Assembly (NCBI RefSeq): GCF_010727475.1
Contig: NZ_AP022567.1
Location: 3,100,001 to 3,164,000, forward strand
Direction of reading: 5' to 3'
DNA: 64,000 nt
Origin: Mycolicibacterium mageritense
Lineage (GTDB): Bacteria > Actinomycetota > Actinomycetes > Mycobacteriales > Mycobacteriaceae
Part shown: positions 39,742 through 47,025 of the stretch, piece after piece
Position numbering within the stretch: the first letter of the stretch is position 1
Layout: each line of letters begins with the position of its first letter
Position numbers and translations under genes: made by a program
The notes under the pieces: generated by a model
Databases searched by the model: none
The model's input: only the letters and a program-made list of their open reading frames with translations
Told to the model about the DNA's origin: nothing

Positions 39742-40974
39742 GTGGACCAGCCTTACTTCACCGTGGAGGCCGAGTTAGCCGGCCGACTCGGTCGGGTCGG
39801 GACGATTCACACGCCGCACGGTGACATCCAGACCCCGGCCTTCATTGCGGTCGGAACTCAGGCGACCGTCAAATCGGTGCTGCCCGAGACCATGAAACAG
39901 CTTGGTGCCCAGGCCATCCTGGCCAATGCCTACCACCTCTATCTGCAGCCGGGTCCGGACATCGTGGCCGAGGCCGGCGGGCTCGGTGCGTTCATGAACT
40001 GGCCGGGGCCGACGTTCACCGACAGCGGCGGGTTCCAGGTGATGTCGCTGGGCGTCGGGTTCAAGAAGGTGCTGGCGATGGACACCGAGCGGTTGCAGAC
40101 CGACGACATCATCGCCAAGGGCAAGGAACGGCTCGCGGTGGTCGACGACGACGGCGTGACGTTCCGGTCGCATCTCGACGGCTCGAAGCACCGGTTCACC
40201 CCGGAGATCTCGATCGGCATCCAGCATCAGCTCGGCGCCGACATCATCTTCGCGTTCGACGAGCTGACGACGCTCGTGAACACGCGCGGCTACCAGGAAA
40301 GCTCGGTCCAGCGCACGCACGAGTGGGCAGTGCGATGCCTCATCGAACACCACCGGCTGCAGGACTCGACGCCGGAGCGGCCGCGGCAGGCGCTGTTCGG
40401 GGTGGTCCAGGGCGCGCAGTACGAAGATCTGCGTCGGCAGGCCGCCCGCGGGCTCACCGAGATCCGTACCGCGGACGGCCACGGGTTCGACGGTTACGGC
40501 ATTGGCGGCGCGTTGGAGAAGCAGAACCTGGCCACCATCGTCGGCTGGGTCAGCAGCGAGTTGCCGGCCGACAAGCCGCGGCACCTGCTGGGCATCAGCG
40601 AACCCGACGACCTGTTCGATGCCGTGGCGGCCGGCGCTGACACGTTCGACTGCGTGTCGCCGTCGCGCGTTGCCCGCAATGCCGCGGTCTACTCGTCGAC
40701 CGGGCGGTTCAACATCACGGGAGCCCGGTACAAGCGGGACTTCACCCCGATCGACGCCGAATGCGATTGCTATACGTGCGCCAATTACTCGCGCGCCTAC
40801 ATCCGGCACCTGTTCAAGGCCAAGGAGATGCTGTCGGCGACGCTGTGCACGATCCACAACGAGCGGTTCGTGATCCGGTTGGTCGACCAGATCCGCGCCG
40901 CGATCGTCGCGGGCGAGTTCGACGAGCTGCGCGCCCACGTGCTGGGGCGTTATTACGGCACGCCCGTGAGCTGA
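39742..40974 (+). CDS. tgt: Tgt, queuine/preQ1 tRNA-ribosyltransferase
   Basis: A 410-residue enzyme that exchanges G34 of GUN-anticodon tRNAs for a queuosine precursor base. The catalytic Asp is in TDSGGFQVMSLG and the nucleophile Asp in FAFDELT. The Zn site CDCYTC is followed by the fourth ligand His in LCTIHNERF. The length is slightly above the usual ~375. No queuosine-biosynthesis genes (queC, queD, queE, queF) are in the window, so the source of the base is not visible. The gluQ gene at 49262 acts on the same tRNA modification. GTG start. Confidence 0.92.
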   Translation: MDQPYFTVEAELAGRLGRVGTIHTPHGDIQTPAFIAVGTQATVKSVLPETMKQLGAQAILANAYHLYLQPGPDIVAEAGGLGAFMNWPGPTFTDSGGFQVMSLGVGFKKVLAMDTERLQTDDIIAKGKERLAVVDDDGVTFRSHLDGSKHRFTPEISIGIQHQLGADIIFAFDELTTLVNTRGYQESSVQRTHEWAVRCLIEHHRLQDSTPERPRQALFGVVQGAQYEDLRRQAARGLTEIRTADGHGFDGYGIGGALEKQNLATIVGWVSSELPADKPRHLLGISEPDDLFDAVAAGADTFDCVSPSRVARNAAVYSSTGRFNITGARYKRDFTPIDAECDCYTCANYSRAYIRHLFKAKEMLSATLCTIHNERFVIRLVDQIRAAIVAGEFDELRAHVLGRYYGTPVS

Positions 40975-40993
40975 GCTGCACACTCTTCAACGC

Positions 40994-42244
40994 GTGCACA
41001 ATAAGTGCATGACCTCATCCAGCCCGGCGGCCACCAACGCACAGGCGCTGCTGATGGAGATGCTGGACCCGGCCAGCCGCGCGGATCCGTACCCCACGTA
41101 CCGCCGGATCCGCGAATGCGGCCCACTGCAACTCCCCGAGTCCAATCTCGCGGTGTTCACATCGTTCGCCGACTGCGACGAGGTGCTGCGGCACCCCGCG
41201 TCGTCCAGCGACCGGATGAAGTCGACCATCGCGCAACGGCAGCTCGAGACCGAAACCGAACCCCGCCGCGGCACTACGAGCTTCCTGTTCCTCGACGCGC
41301 CCGATCACACGCGGCTGCGCAAGCTCGTCAGCAAGGCCTTCGTGCCGAAGGTCGTCAAGGCGCTGGAGCCGGACATCACCGCACTCGTCGATGGGTTGCT
41401 CGATGAGGCCGCGGTCGCTGACGGGCCGTTCGATGTCATCACGGGCCTGGCCTATCCGCTCCCCGTCGCGGTGATCTGTCGCCTGCTCGGCGTCCCGATC
41501 GAGGACGAGCCACGCTTCAGCTGGGCCTCCGAACTGCTCGCCGCGGCGCTGGATCCGTTCCTGGCGCTCACCGGTGAGACCTCGGATCTGTTCGATCAGC
41601 AGATGCAAGCCGGACTGTGGCTCAACGAATACCTGCGCGAACTCATCGAACGGCGCAGGCGTCAGCCAGGTGACGACCTGATGTCGGGCCTGATCCAGGT
41701 GGAGGAATCCGGTGATCAGCTCACCGAAGACGAGATCATCGCGACCTGCAACCTGCTGCTCATCGCAGGCCACGAGACCACGGTCAACCTGATCGCCAAC
41801 GCGACGTTGGCGATGCTGCGTCACCCGAACGAATGGGCTGCGCTCGGCGCCGACGCCGGCCAGGCCCATGCCGTGGTCGAGGAGACCATGCGGTTCGATC
41901 CACCCGTCCAGTTGGTGTCGCGAATTGCCGGTGAGGACATGAAGATCGGGGACGTGGCTGTCCCCAAGGGAGATTTCATGATGCTGTTGCTGGCCGCCGC
42001 GCATCGTGATCCTGCCGCCAACGAGCGGCCCGACGAATTCGACCCGGACCGCGCCAGTATCCGGCACATCGGATTCGGCAAGGGGCCGCATTTCTGCCTC
42101 GGCGCGCCGCTCGCGCGGTTGGAGGCCGGGGTCGCGCTGTCGGCGATGACCGCGCGCTTCCCGCAGGCCCGGCTTGCCGCCGATCCGGTGTACAAACGCA
42201 ACCTCACACTGCGGGGCATGTCGACGCTGTCCGTCGAAGTCTAG
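40994..42244 (+). CDS. cyp164: Cytochrome P450, CYP164 family
   Basis: A 416-residue P450. The I-helix motif is AGHETT, ExxR is in EETMR and the heme loop is FGKGPHFCLG with the axial Cys. The sequence is close to M. smegmatis CYP164A2 and the M. leprae CYP164A1 family as I recall them (YPLPVAVICRLLGVPIEDEP; end KRNLTLRGMSTLS). Substrates are not established; azoles bind strongly to CYP164A2. GTG 40994 and ATG 41009 are both possible starts, with a perfect TGCAC-N5-GTGCA palindrome over the region. No ferredoxin gene is adjacent. Confidence 0.92.
   Translation: MHNKCMTSSSPAATNAQALLMEMLDPASRADPYPTYRRIRECGPLQLPESNLAVFTSFADCDEVLRHPASSSDRMKSTIAQRQLETETEPRRGTTSFLFLDAPDHTRLRKLVSKAFVPKVVKALEPDITALVDGLLDEAAVADGPFDVITGLAYPLPVAVICRLLGVPIEDEPRFSWASELLAAALDPFLALTGETSDLFDQQMQAGLWLNEYLRELIERRRRQPGDDLMSGLIQVEESGDQLTEDEIIATCNLLLIAGHETTVNLIANATLAMLRHPNEWAALGADAGQAHAVVEETMRFDPPVQLVSRIAGEDMKIGDVAVPKGDFMMLLLAAAHRDPAANERPDEFDPDRASIRHIGFGKGPHFCLGAPLARLEAGVALSAMTARFPQARLAADPVYKRNLTLRGMSTLSVEV
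40995..41009. promoter_or_regulatory. Palindrome at the CYP164 start
   Basis: TGCAC-AATAA-GTGCA is a perfect 5+5+5 inverted repeat between the two possible start codons, and another TGCAC lies at 40978-40982. It may be an operator or a translation-masking hairpin. Confidence 0.4.
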
Positions 42245-42256
42245 GCGCCGAGAGCT

Positions 42257-42273
42257 GCAACGGTTTCCGTTGC
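42257..42273. promoter_or_regulatory. Perfect palindrome upstream of the saccharopine-dehydrogenase-like gene
   Basis: GCAACGG-TTT-CCGTTGC lies 13 bp after the P450 stop and 85 bp before the next start. The form (7+3+7) matches typical TetR-family operators. It may regulate the downstream gene, or less likely end the P450 transcript. Confidence 0.5.
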
Positions 42274-42357
42274 CGAAACGCCACTGCGTAGATGGATCCT
42301 TCCGTAGATCGCCACAAACCCGACGAAAACCGCAATCCACGGGTACGGTTCTTCCGC

Positions 42358-43569
42358 ATGCGGATCCTCTTGGTGGGTGCCGGCGGCGTGGGTGCTGCGT
42401 TCTGCGCGATCGCGGCCCGGCGCGATTTTTTCGAACAGATCGTGGTGTGCGACTACGACGAGAGCCGGGCCAAGGCCGCGGCAGACGCGGTCGGCGACGC
42501 GCGGTTCACCGCCGCGCAGGTCGACGCGACGTCTGCCGACGCGGTGGCCGAGCTGGTGCGCCGATACGGCATCACCCATGTGATGAACGCCGTCGACCCG
42601 CGCTTCGTGATGCCGATCTTCAACGGTGCCCTGGCAGGCGGTGCCGACTATCTCGACATGGCGATGAGTCTGTCGCAACGTCACCCCGACAAGCCCTACG
42701 AACTCACCGGGGTCAAGCTCGGTGACGAGCAGTTCGCGGTTGCCGCCGATTGGCAAGCCGCCGGCCGGCTGGCCCTGGTCGGCATCGGGGTGGAGCCCGG
42801 GCTCTCAGATGTGTTCGCGCGCTACGCGGCCGATCACCTGTTTTCCGAGATCGACGAACTCGGCACGCGAGACGGATCCAACCTCACCGTCGACGGCTAC
42901 GACTTCGCACCGTCGTTCTCGATCTGGACCACGATCGAGGAGTGCCTCAACCCGCCGGTGATCTGGGAGTCCGACCGCGGCTGGTTCGTCACCGAACCGT
43001 TCAGTGAGCCAGAGGTTTTCGACTTCCCTGAGGGCATCGGACCGGTCGAATGCGTCAACGTGGAGCACGAGGAAGTGCTGTTGATGCCGCGCTGGGTGGA
43101 TTGCAAGCGCGCGACGTTCAAGTACGGCCTCGGCACCGAATTCATCGACGTGCTCAAGGCTTTGCACAAGGTCGGGCTCGACCGGACGGACAAGGTCACG
43201 GTAGGTGACGTGCGGGTGAGCCCCCGGGACGTGGTGGCGGCCTGCCTGCCGAACCCGGCGACTCTCGGCCCGCAGATGCACGGCAAAACCTGTGCGGGGC
43301 TGTGGGTCACGGGCACCGGTAAGGATGGTGCGCCGAGGTCGACGTACCTCTACCACGTCGTCGACAACCAGTGGTCCATGGCCGAGTACGGACACCAGTG
43401 CGTGGTGTGGCAGACCGCGATCAATCCCGTTGTGGCACTCGAACTTCTGGCCAACGGCACATGGAGCGACACAGGAGTGTTGGGTCCGGAGGCCTTCGAC
43501 GCCGTGCCGTTCCTGGACCTGTTGAAGGACTACGGCTCGCCCTGGGGGCAGCAGGAGCTTGCGCCGTAG
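42358..43569 (+). CDS. Saccharopine dehydrogenase (LYS9)-like oxidoreductase
   Basis: A 403-residue protein with N-terminal Rossmann motif VGAGGVG and a saccharopine-dehydrogenase C-terminal domain. The segment HVMNAVDPRFVMPIFNGAL is family-typical. The true reaction in bacteria lacking the saccharopine pathway is unclear; homologues act on carboxyspermidine or related imine-linked amino acids. ATG 42358 starts directly at the beta-strand preceding the glycine motif. The 3' end overlaps the convergent MFS gene by 40 bp. Confidence 0.8.
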   Translation: MRILLVGAGGVGAAFCAIAARRDFFEQIVVCDYDESRAKAAADAVGDARFTAAQVDATSADAVAELVRRYGITHVMNAVDPRFVMPIFNGALAGGADYLDMAMSLSQRHPDKPYELTGVKLGDEQFAVAADWQAAGRLALVGIGVEPGLSDVFARYAADHLFSEIDELGTRDGSNLTVDGYDFAPSFSIWTTIEECLNPPVIWESDRGWFVTEPFSEPEVFDFPEGIGPVECVNVEHEEVLLMPRWVDCKRATFKYGLGTEFIDVLKALHKVGLDRTDKVTVGDVRVSPRDVVAACLPNPATLGPQMHGKTCAGLWVTGTGKDGAPRSTYLYHVVDNQWSMAEYGHQCVVWQTAINPVVALELLANGTWSDTGVLGPEAFDAVPFLDLLKDYGSPWGQQELAP

Positions 43570-44804
43570 GTCGTCAGTTGAGTGGTGGTGGTTGTGGTTG
43601 GTAGGGGGTGTACGCCGACCTGGCGCTCGGCGCGGGCAGCAGCGTCGGCGCTGCGTGCGGTCAGCAGCATCGCGAAGGCGATCGCCGCGGCGGTCACGGC
43701 TGCGGTCGCGGGCCAGCCGAACCATCCCACGGCGGCCGCACCGAATGCGGTGCCCAGGCTGCCACCCACGAAGTACACCACCATGTAGGCGCTGTTGAAC
43801 CGCGCGGGCGCGGCCGGGTCGATCGCCAAGACCGTGCTCTGATTGGCGACTTGGGCCGCGAACAGCCCGGCGTCGAACACGGCCAGGCAGATCAGCGTGA
43901 CCGCGGCATTCGACAGGCACGCACCCAGAGTGGCCGCGCCGAGGGTCGCGATGGCCAGGCCGAACATCATGACTCGTCGGGCGCCCACACGGTCCGTCCA
44001 CACACCGGCGATACGCGTCGCGACGATGCCCAGCAGGCCGGCGAGGGCGTACAGACCAATCCGTTCAGCGGAATACGAGAACGGCGGCTGCGCCAGCGCC
44101 ACTGCGATACCGGCCCACATTGCGCAGAAGGCGAAGAACCAGAGCGCGCCGCGTCCCGCGGCGATACGCAATGCCGGAAAGTGCACGTACAGGCCGGGGA
44201 GGCCGCGAAGCGTCGCGAGGTAGCCGCCGGTGGCCGAACCGGCCGCGTCGGGCAAGGTGCGTAACGCGACAAGCGCGGTGATCGCGGCGGCGAGCGCGAA
44301 CACGAGCAGGGCGCCGCGCCATCCGGACACCTCGGTCAGCCAGCCACCGGCGATGCGGCCACCGATGATTCCGGCCGAGATGCCCGCCGTCACAATGCCG
44401 AGCGCTGTTGCGCGCCTGCCGTCCGGGACGAAGCGCGCCGTGATAGAGCTCAACTGCGCGCCGACGGTGGAACAGGCGCCGATCGCCCCGACGGCGATGC
44501 CGAGAATCCACAGTGCGCCGGCAGCGGCGTTGGCCGTCAAGGCCACGGCCAAAGCGGCGAACTGCGCGGCGAGCACGTATTTCGGTGGGAACCGGTCGAC
44601 CAGTGGTACCAGCGTCGCGAGCCCCAGCAGGTAGCCAACCGGGCCGCACGCCAACGCGACACCGACCTGGGCGATCGAGACATCAAGACCGGCAGCGACG
44701 TCGGATACCGCCGGTTGCAGCGGATAGATCGCGGCGGTGCCGAGCGCTGCGGCAATCGCCGTGAACCACACGGTGATTCGGGTCAGGTCAGGCTGGGATG
44801 TCAT
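43530..44804 (-). CDS. MFS transporter (drug:H+ antiporter-like)
   Basis: A 424-residue major facilitator protein with about 12 helices; LVPLVDRFPPK corresponds to the helix 2-3 loop. It resembles YnfM/AraJ-like exporters with a broad or unknown substrate. The C-terminal tail contains a run of six Thr from a GGT/TGT-like repeat and continues into the overlap with the convergent dehydrogenase gene, suggesting an extended non-conserved tail. Start at 44804; the upstream in-frame extension is ignored. Confidence 0.8.
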   Translation of the reverse strand: MTSQPDLTRITVWFTAIAAALGTAAIYPLQPAVSDVAAGLDVSIAQVGVALACGPVGYLLGLATLVPLVDRFPPKYVLAAQFAALAVALTANAAAGALWILGIAVGAIGACSTVGAQLSSITARFVPDGRRATALGIVTAGISAGIIGGRIAGGWLTEVSGWRGALLVFALAAAITALVALRTLPDAAGSATGGYLATLRGLPGLYVHFPALRIAAGRGALWFFAFCAMWAGIAVALAQPPFSYSAERIGLYALAGLLGIVATRIAGVWTDRVGARRVMMFGLAIATLGAATLGACLSNAAVTLICLAVFDAGLFAAQVANQSTVLAIDPAAPARFNSAYMVVYFVGGSLGTAFGAAAVGWFGWPATAAVTAAAIAFAMLLTARSADAAARAERQVGVHPLPTTTTTTQLTTYGASSCCPQGEP

Positions 44805-44903
44805 GCCGCTGACGCTATGAGCCCGTACGCGGGGGTGCTGGCGGAAATCGGACCATGCGGTGCAGGCGTGTACAAATGCCGTCAGCCACGGAAGAGTGTC
44901 GGC

Positions 44904-46196
44904 ATGCCAGAAGAGCTCACCGTCGAACAGGCCGTCGCGCGCCTGTCGACCGCTGACACCCTCGGTATCCCACTCGGCCCCGGACAGCCGCCGGCATTCC
45001 TGCGCGCGCTCGGTGAGCGTGAGGACTGGACGGATCTGCGCGTCTATGGCGCCCTGCTCGGGGTCGGGACCGAACTTTTCACGCGGCCGGGCGTGCATTA
45101 CCTGTCCGGCTTCTTCGGTCCGTTCGAACGGATCCTCAGAGATGCCGGAGCCAACGTCGAATTCGCGCCTGCGGACTTCCGCCGGTTCGCCCCGCTGCTC
45201 GAACGCCAAGCACCGCGCGTGATGACGACGGTCGCGACGCCCCCCGATGCCGACGGGTGGTGCTCGCTGTCACTGCACGCCGGCGCCACGGTCGGTGAGC
45301 TGCGCCGGGCGGGCGCCGACCCGCAGCGACTGCTCGTCGTCGAGGTATCCGACGCTTATCCCCGAACCTTTGGGCTCGGCGATTACCGGCACGCGCTCCA
45401 TGTCGACGAGATCGACGTCCTGGTGCGCTCGACCGATGCGCCGCTCGCGCTGCCCGGTGCGCAGCCCACCGACGTCGACAGGGCGATCGCGCGGCACGCC
45501 GTCGAATACGTTCCGTCAGGCGCCACGCTGCAGACGGGGATCGGCTCGATTCCCAGCCAGATCGCGGCACTGCTCGCCGAGGGTGACGGCGGTGATTACG
45601 GCCTGCACAGCGAGATGTTCACCGACGGTTGCATGCAATTGCACCGCGCGGGCAAGGTCACCAACGCCGCCAAAGGCCTGTTCGACGGGGTGAGCGTGAC
45701 GACGTTCGCAATGGGTTCGGCCGAGCTCTATGCATGGTTGGACGGCACCGAGGATGTGTCGTTCCTACCGGTCGAGATCGTCAACGCACCCGAGGTGATC
45801 GGCGCCAACAACGACATGGTCACGATCAACGGTGCGCTCGCGGTCGACATCTACGGCCAGGTCGTCGCCGACACCATCGACGGCGGCCAGTTCAGCGGAA
45901 TCGGCGGCGCCGAGGATTTCGTCGCCGGCGCCGGACTCGAGCTGTCGGACCGCTCGTTGATCTGTCTGCCCTCGACGTTCGAGAAGGACGGTGAGCGCCG
46001 GTCGCGAATCGTGCCGTGGTTCGGGCCCGGTGCGGTGATCACGACGCCGCGCCATCAGGTCGACGTGATCGTCACCGAATACGGCGCAGCCGAACTGGAG
46101 GGCAAGAGCATTCGGGAGCGCGGCGAGGCACTCGCTGCCATCGCGCATCCCGAGTTCCGCGATGAGCTGCTGGCGGCTGCGAAACGGGTCGGCTGA
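44904..46196 (+). CDS. Acetyl-CoA hydrolase/4-hydroxybutyrate CoA-transferase family protein
   Basis: A 430-residue class-I CoA-transferase-like enzyme. Family motifs are GIGSIPSQIAALL and the GLHSEMFTDG segment containing the likely catalytic Glu. PPDADGWCSLSLHAG and the C-terminal ITEYG-like VTEYGAAELEGKS are also present. It transfers or hydrolyses CoA from short acyl-CoAs. The acceptor is unknown and no pathway partner is adjacent. ATG 44904 follows a GGAAGAG site; the frame is open further upstream without support. It ends at the 46205 hairpin. Confidence 0.83.
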   Translation: MPEELTVEQAVARLSTADTLGIPLGPGQPPAFLRALGEREDWTDLRVYGALLGVGTELFTRPGVHYLSGFFGPFERILRDAGANVEFAPADFRRFAPLLERQAPRVMTTVATPPDADGWCSLSLHAGATVGELRRAGADPQRLLVVEVSDAYPRTFGLGDYRHALHVDEIDVLVRSTDAPLALPGAQPTDVDRAIARHAVEYVPSGATLQTGIGSIPSQIAALLAEGDGGDYGLHSEMFTDGCMQLHRAGKVTNAAKGLFDGVSVTTFAMGSAELYAWLDGTEDVSFLPVEIVNAPEVIGANNDMVTINGALAVDIYGQVVADTIDGGQFSGIGGAEDFVAGAGLELSDRSLICLPSTFEKDGERRSRIVPWFGPGAVITTPRHQVDVIVTEYGAAELEGKSIRERGEALAAIAHPEFRDELLAAAKRVG

Positions 46197-46204
46197 TCTG
46201 CGCG

Positions 46205-46258
46205 AGCAGACGCGTAAGTGCCCGCAATAGCGCGAAATTGGGTACCTACGCGTCTGCT
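46205..46258. terminator. Inverted repeat between convergent CoA-transferase and glnQ-like genes
   Basis: A 19-nt left arm (AGCAGACGCGTAAGTGCCC) pairs with 46240-46258 with one mismatch and one G-U, and a 16-nt loop. The flanks CTGCGCGAGCAG (46198-46209) and CTGGCCGG (46257-46264) are identical to those around the hairpin at 4426-4459. It is probably a bidirectional terminator. Confidence 0.7.
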
Positions 46259-46269
46259 GGCCGGAGGAA

Positions 46270-47025
46270 CTAGAGCGGGTTGAGGATGCGTTGCAGGAAT
46301 TGGCGCGTGCGATCTTCCTGCGGGTCGCCGATCACCGCGGCGGGCGGGCCCTGCTCCAGGATCACTCCGCCGTCGGTGAAGAGCACTTGATCCGAAACCT
46401 GTTTGGCGAACTGGATTTCGTGCGTCACGATCACCAGCGTCCAGCCTTCGACTGCGAGATCCCGGATCACCGAGAGCACCTCGCCGACCAGCTCCGGGTC
46501 CAACGCCGAGGTCGGCTCGTCGAACAACACGACCTTGGGCTTGAGTGCCAAGGCCCGGGCGATGCCGACGCGTTGCTGCTGCCCACCCGAAAGCTGGAAC
46601 GGATACTGATCGCGCTTGTCTGCCAGGCCGACCTGGCTCAGTAGTTCGGTAGCCTCCGACTCCACCTCGTCACGGGGGCGCTTCTGCACCACCAGCGGTC
46701 CCTCGGTGATGTTCTGCAGCACCGTCTTGTGCGGAAAGAGGTTGTGCGCCTGGAACACGAACCCGCTCTGCGCGCGGTAACGACGCAACTGGTCCTTCGT
46801 GACGGGTTTCGAGAAGTCCAGTTCGACCTCACCGACCTTGATCACGCCGGCGTCGGGCACGTCCAGCGCATTGAGTGCGCGCAGCAGCGTGGTCTTGCCC
46901 GAACCCGATGGGCCGATGATGGTCGTCGCGGAGCCCCGCGGCACGGTGAACGAAACTCCTTTGAGGACTTCGTTGTCGCCGAACGCCTTCCGGACGTCCT
47001 GGGCTTCGATCCGGTTCTCGGTCAT
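46270..47025 (-). CDS. Polar amino acid ABC transporter ATPase (GlnQ-like)
   Basis: A 251-residue ATPase of the polar amino acid uptake family. Walker A GPSGSGKT is at residues 38-45, with the signature LSGGQQQR, Walker B VVLFDEPTSALD and the switch His in VIVTHEIQFA. It energises the fused receptor-permease encoded directly upstream; the ATG overlaps that gene's stop by 4 bp. Amino acid specificity is set by the binding domains, not by this protein. Confidence 0.9.
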   Translation of the reverse strand: MTENRIEAQDVRKAFGDNEVLKGVSFTVPRGSATTIIGPSGSGKTTLLRALNALDVPDAGVIKVGEVELDFSKPVTKDQLRRYRAQSGFVFQAHNLFPHKTVLQNITEGPLVVQKRPRDEVESEATELLSQVGLADKRDQYPFQLSGGQQQRVGIARALALKPKVVLFDEPTSALDPELVGEVLSVIRDLAVEGWTLVIVTHEIQFAKQVSDQVLFTDGGVILEQGPPAAVIGDPQEDRTRQFLQRILNPL

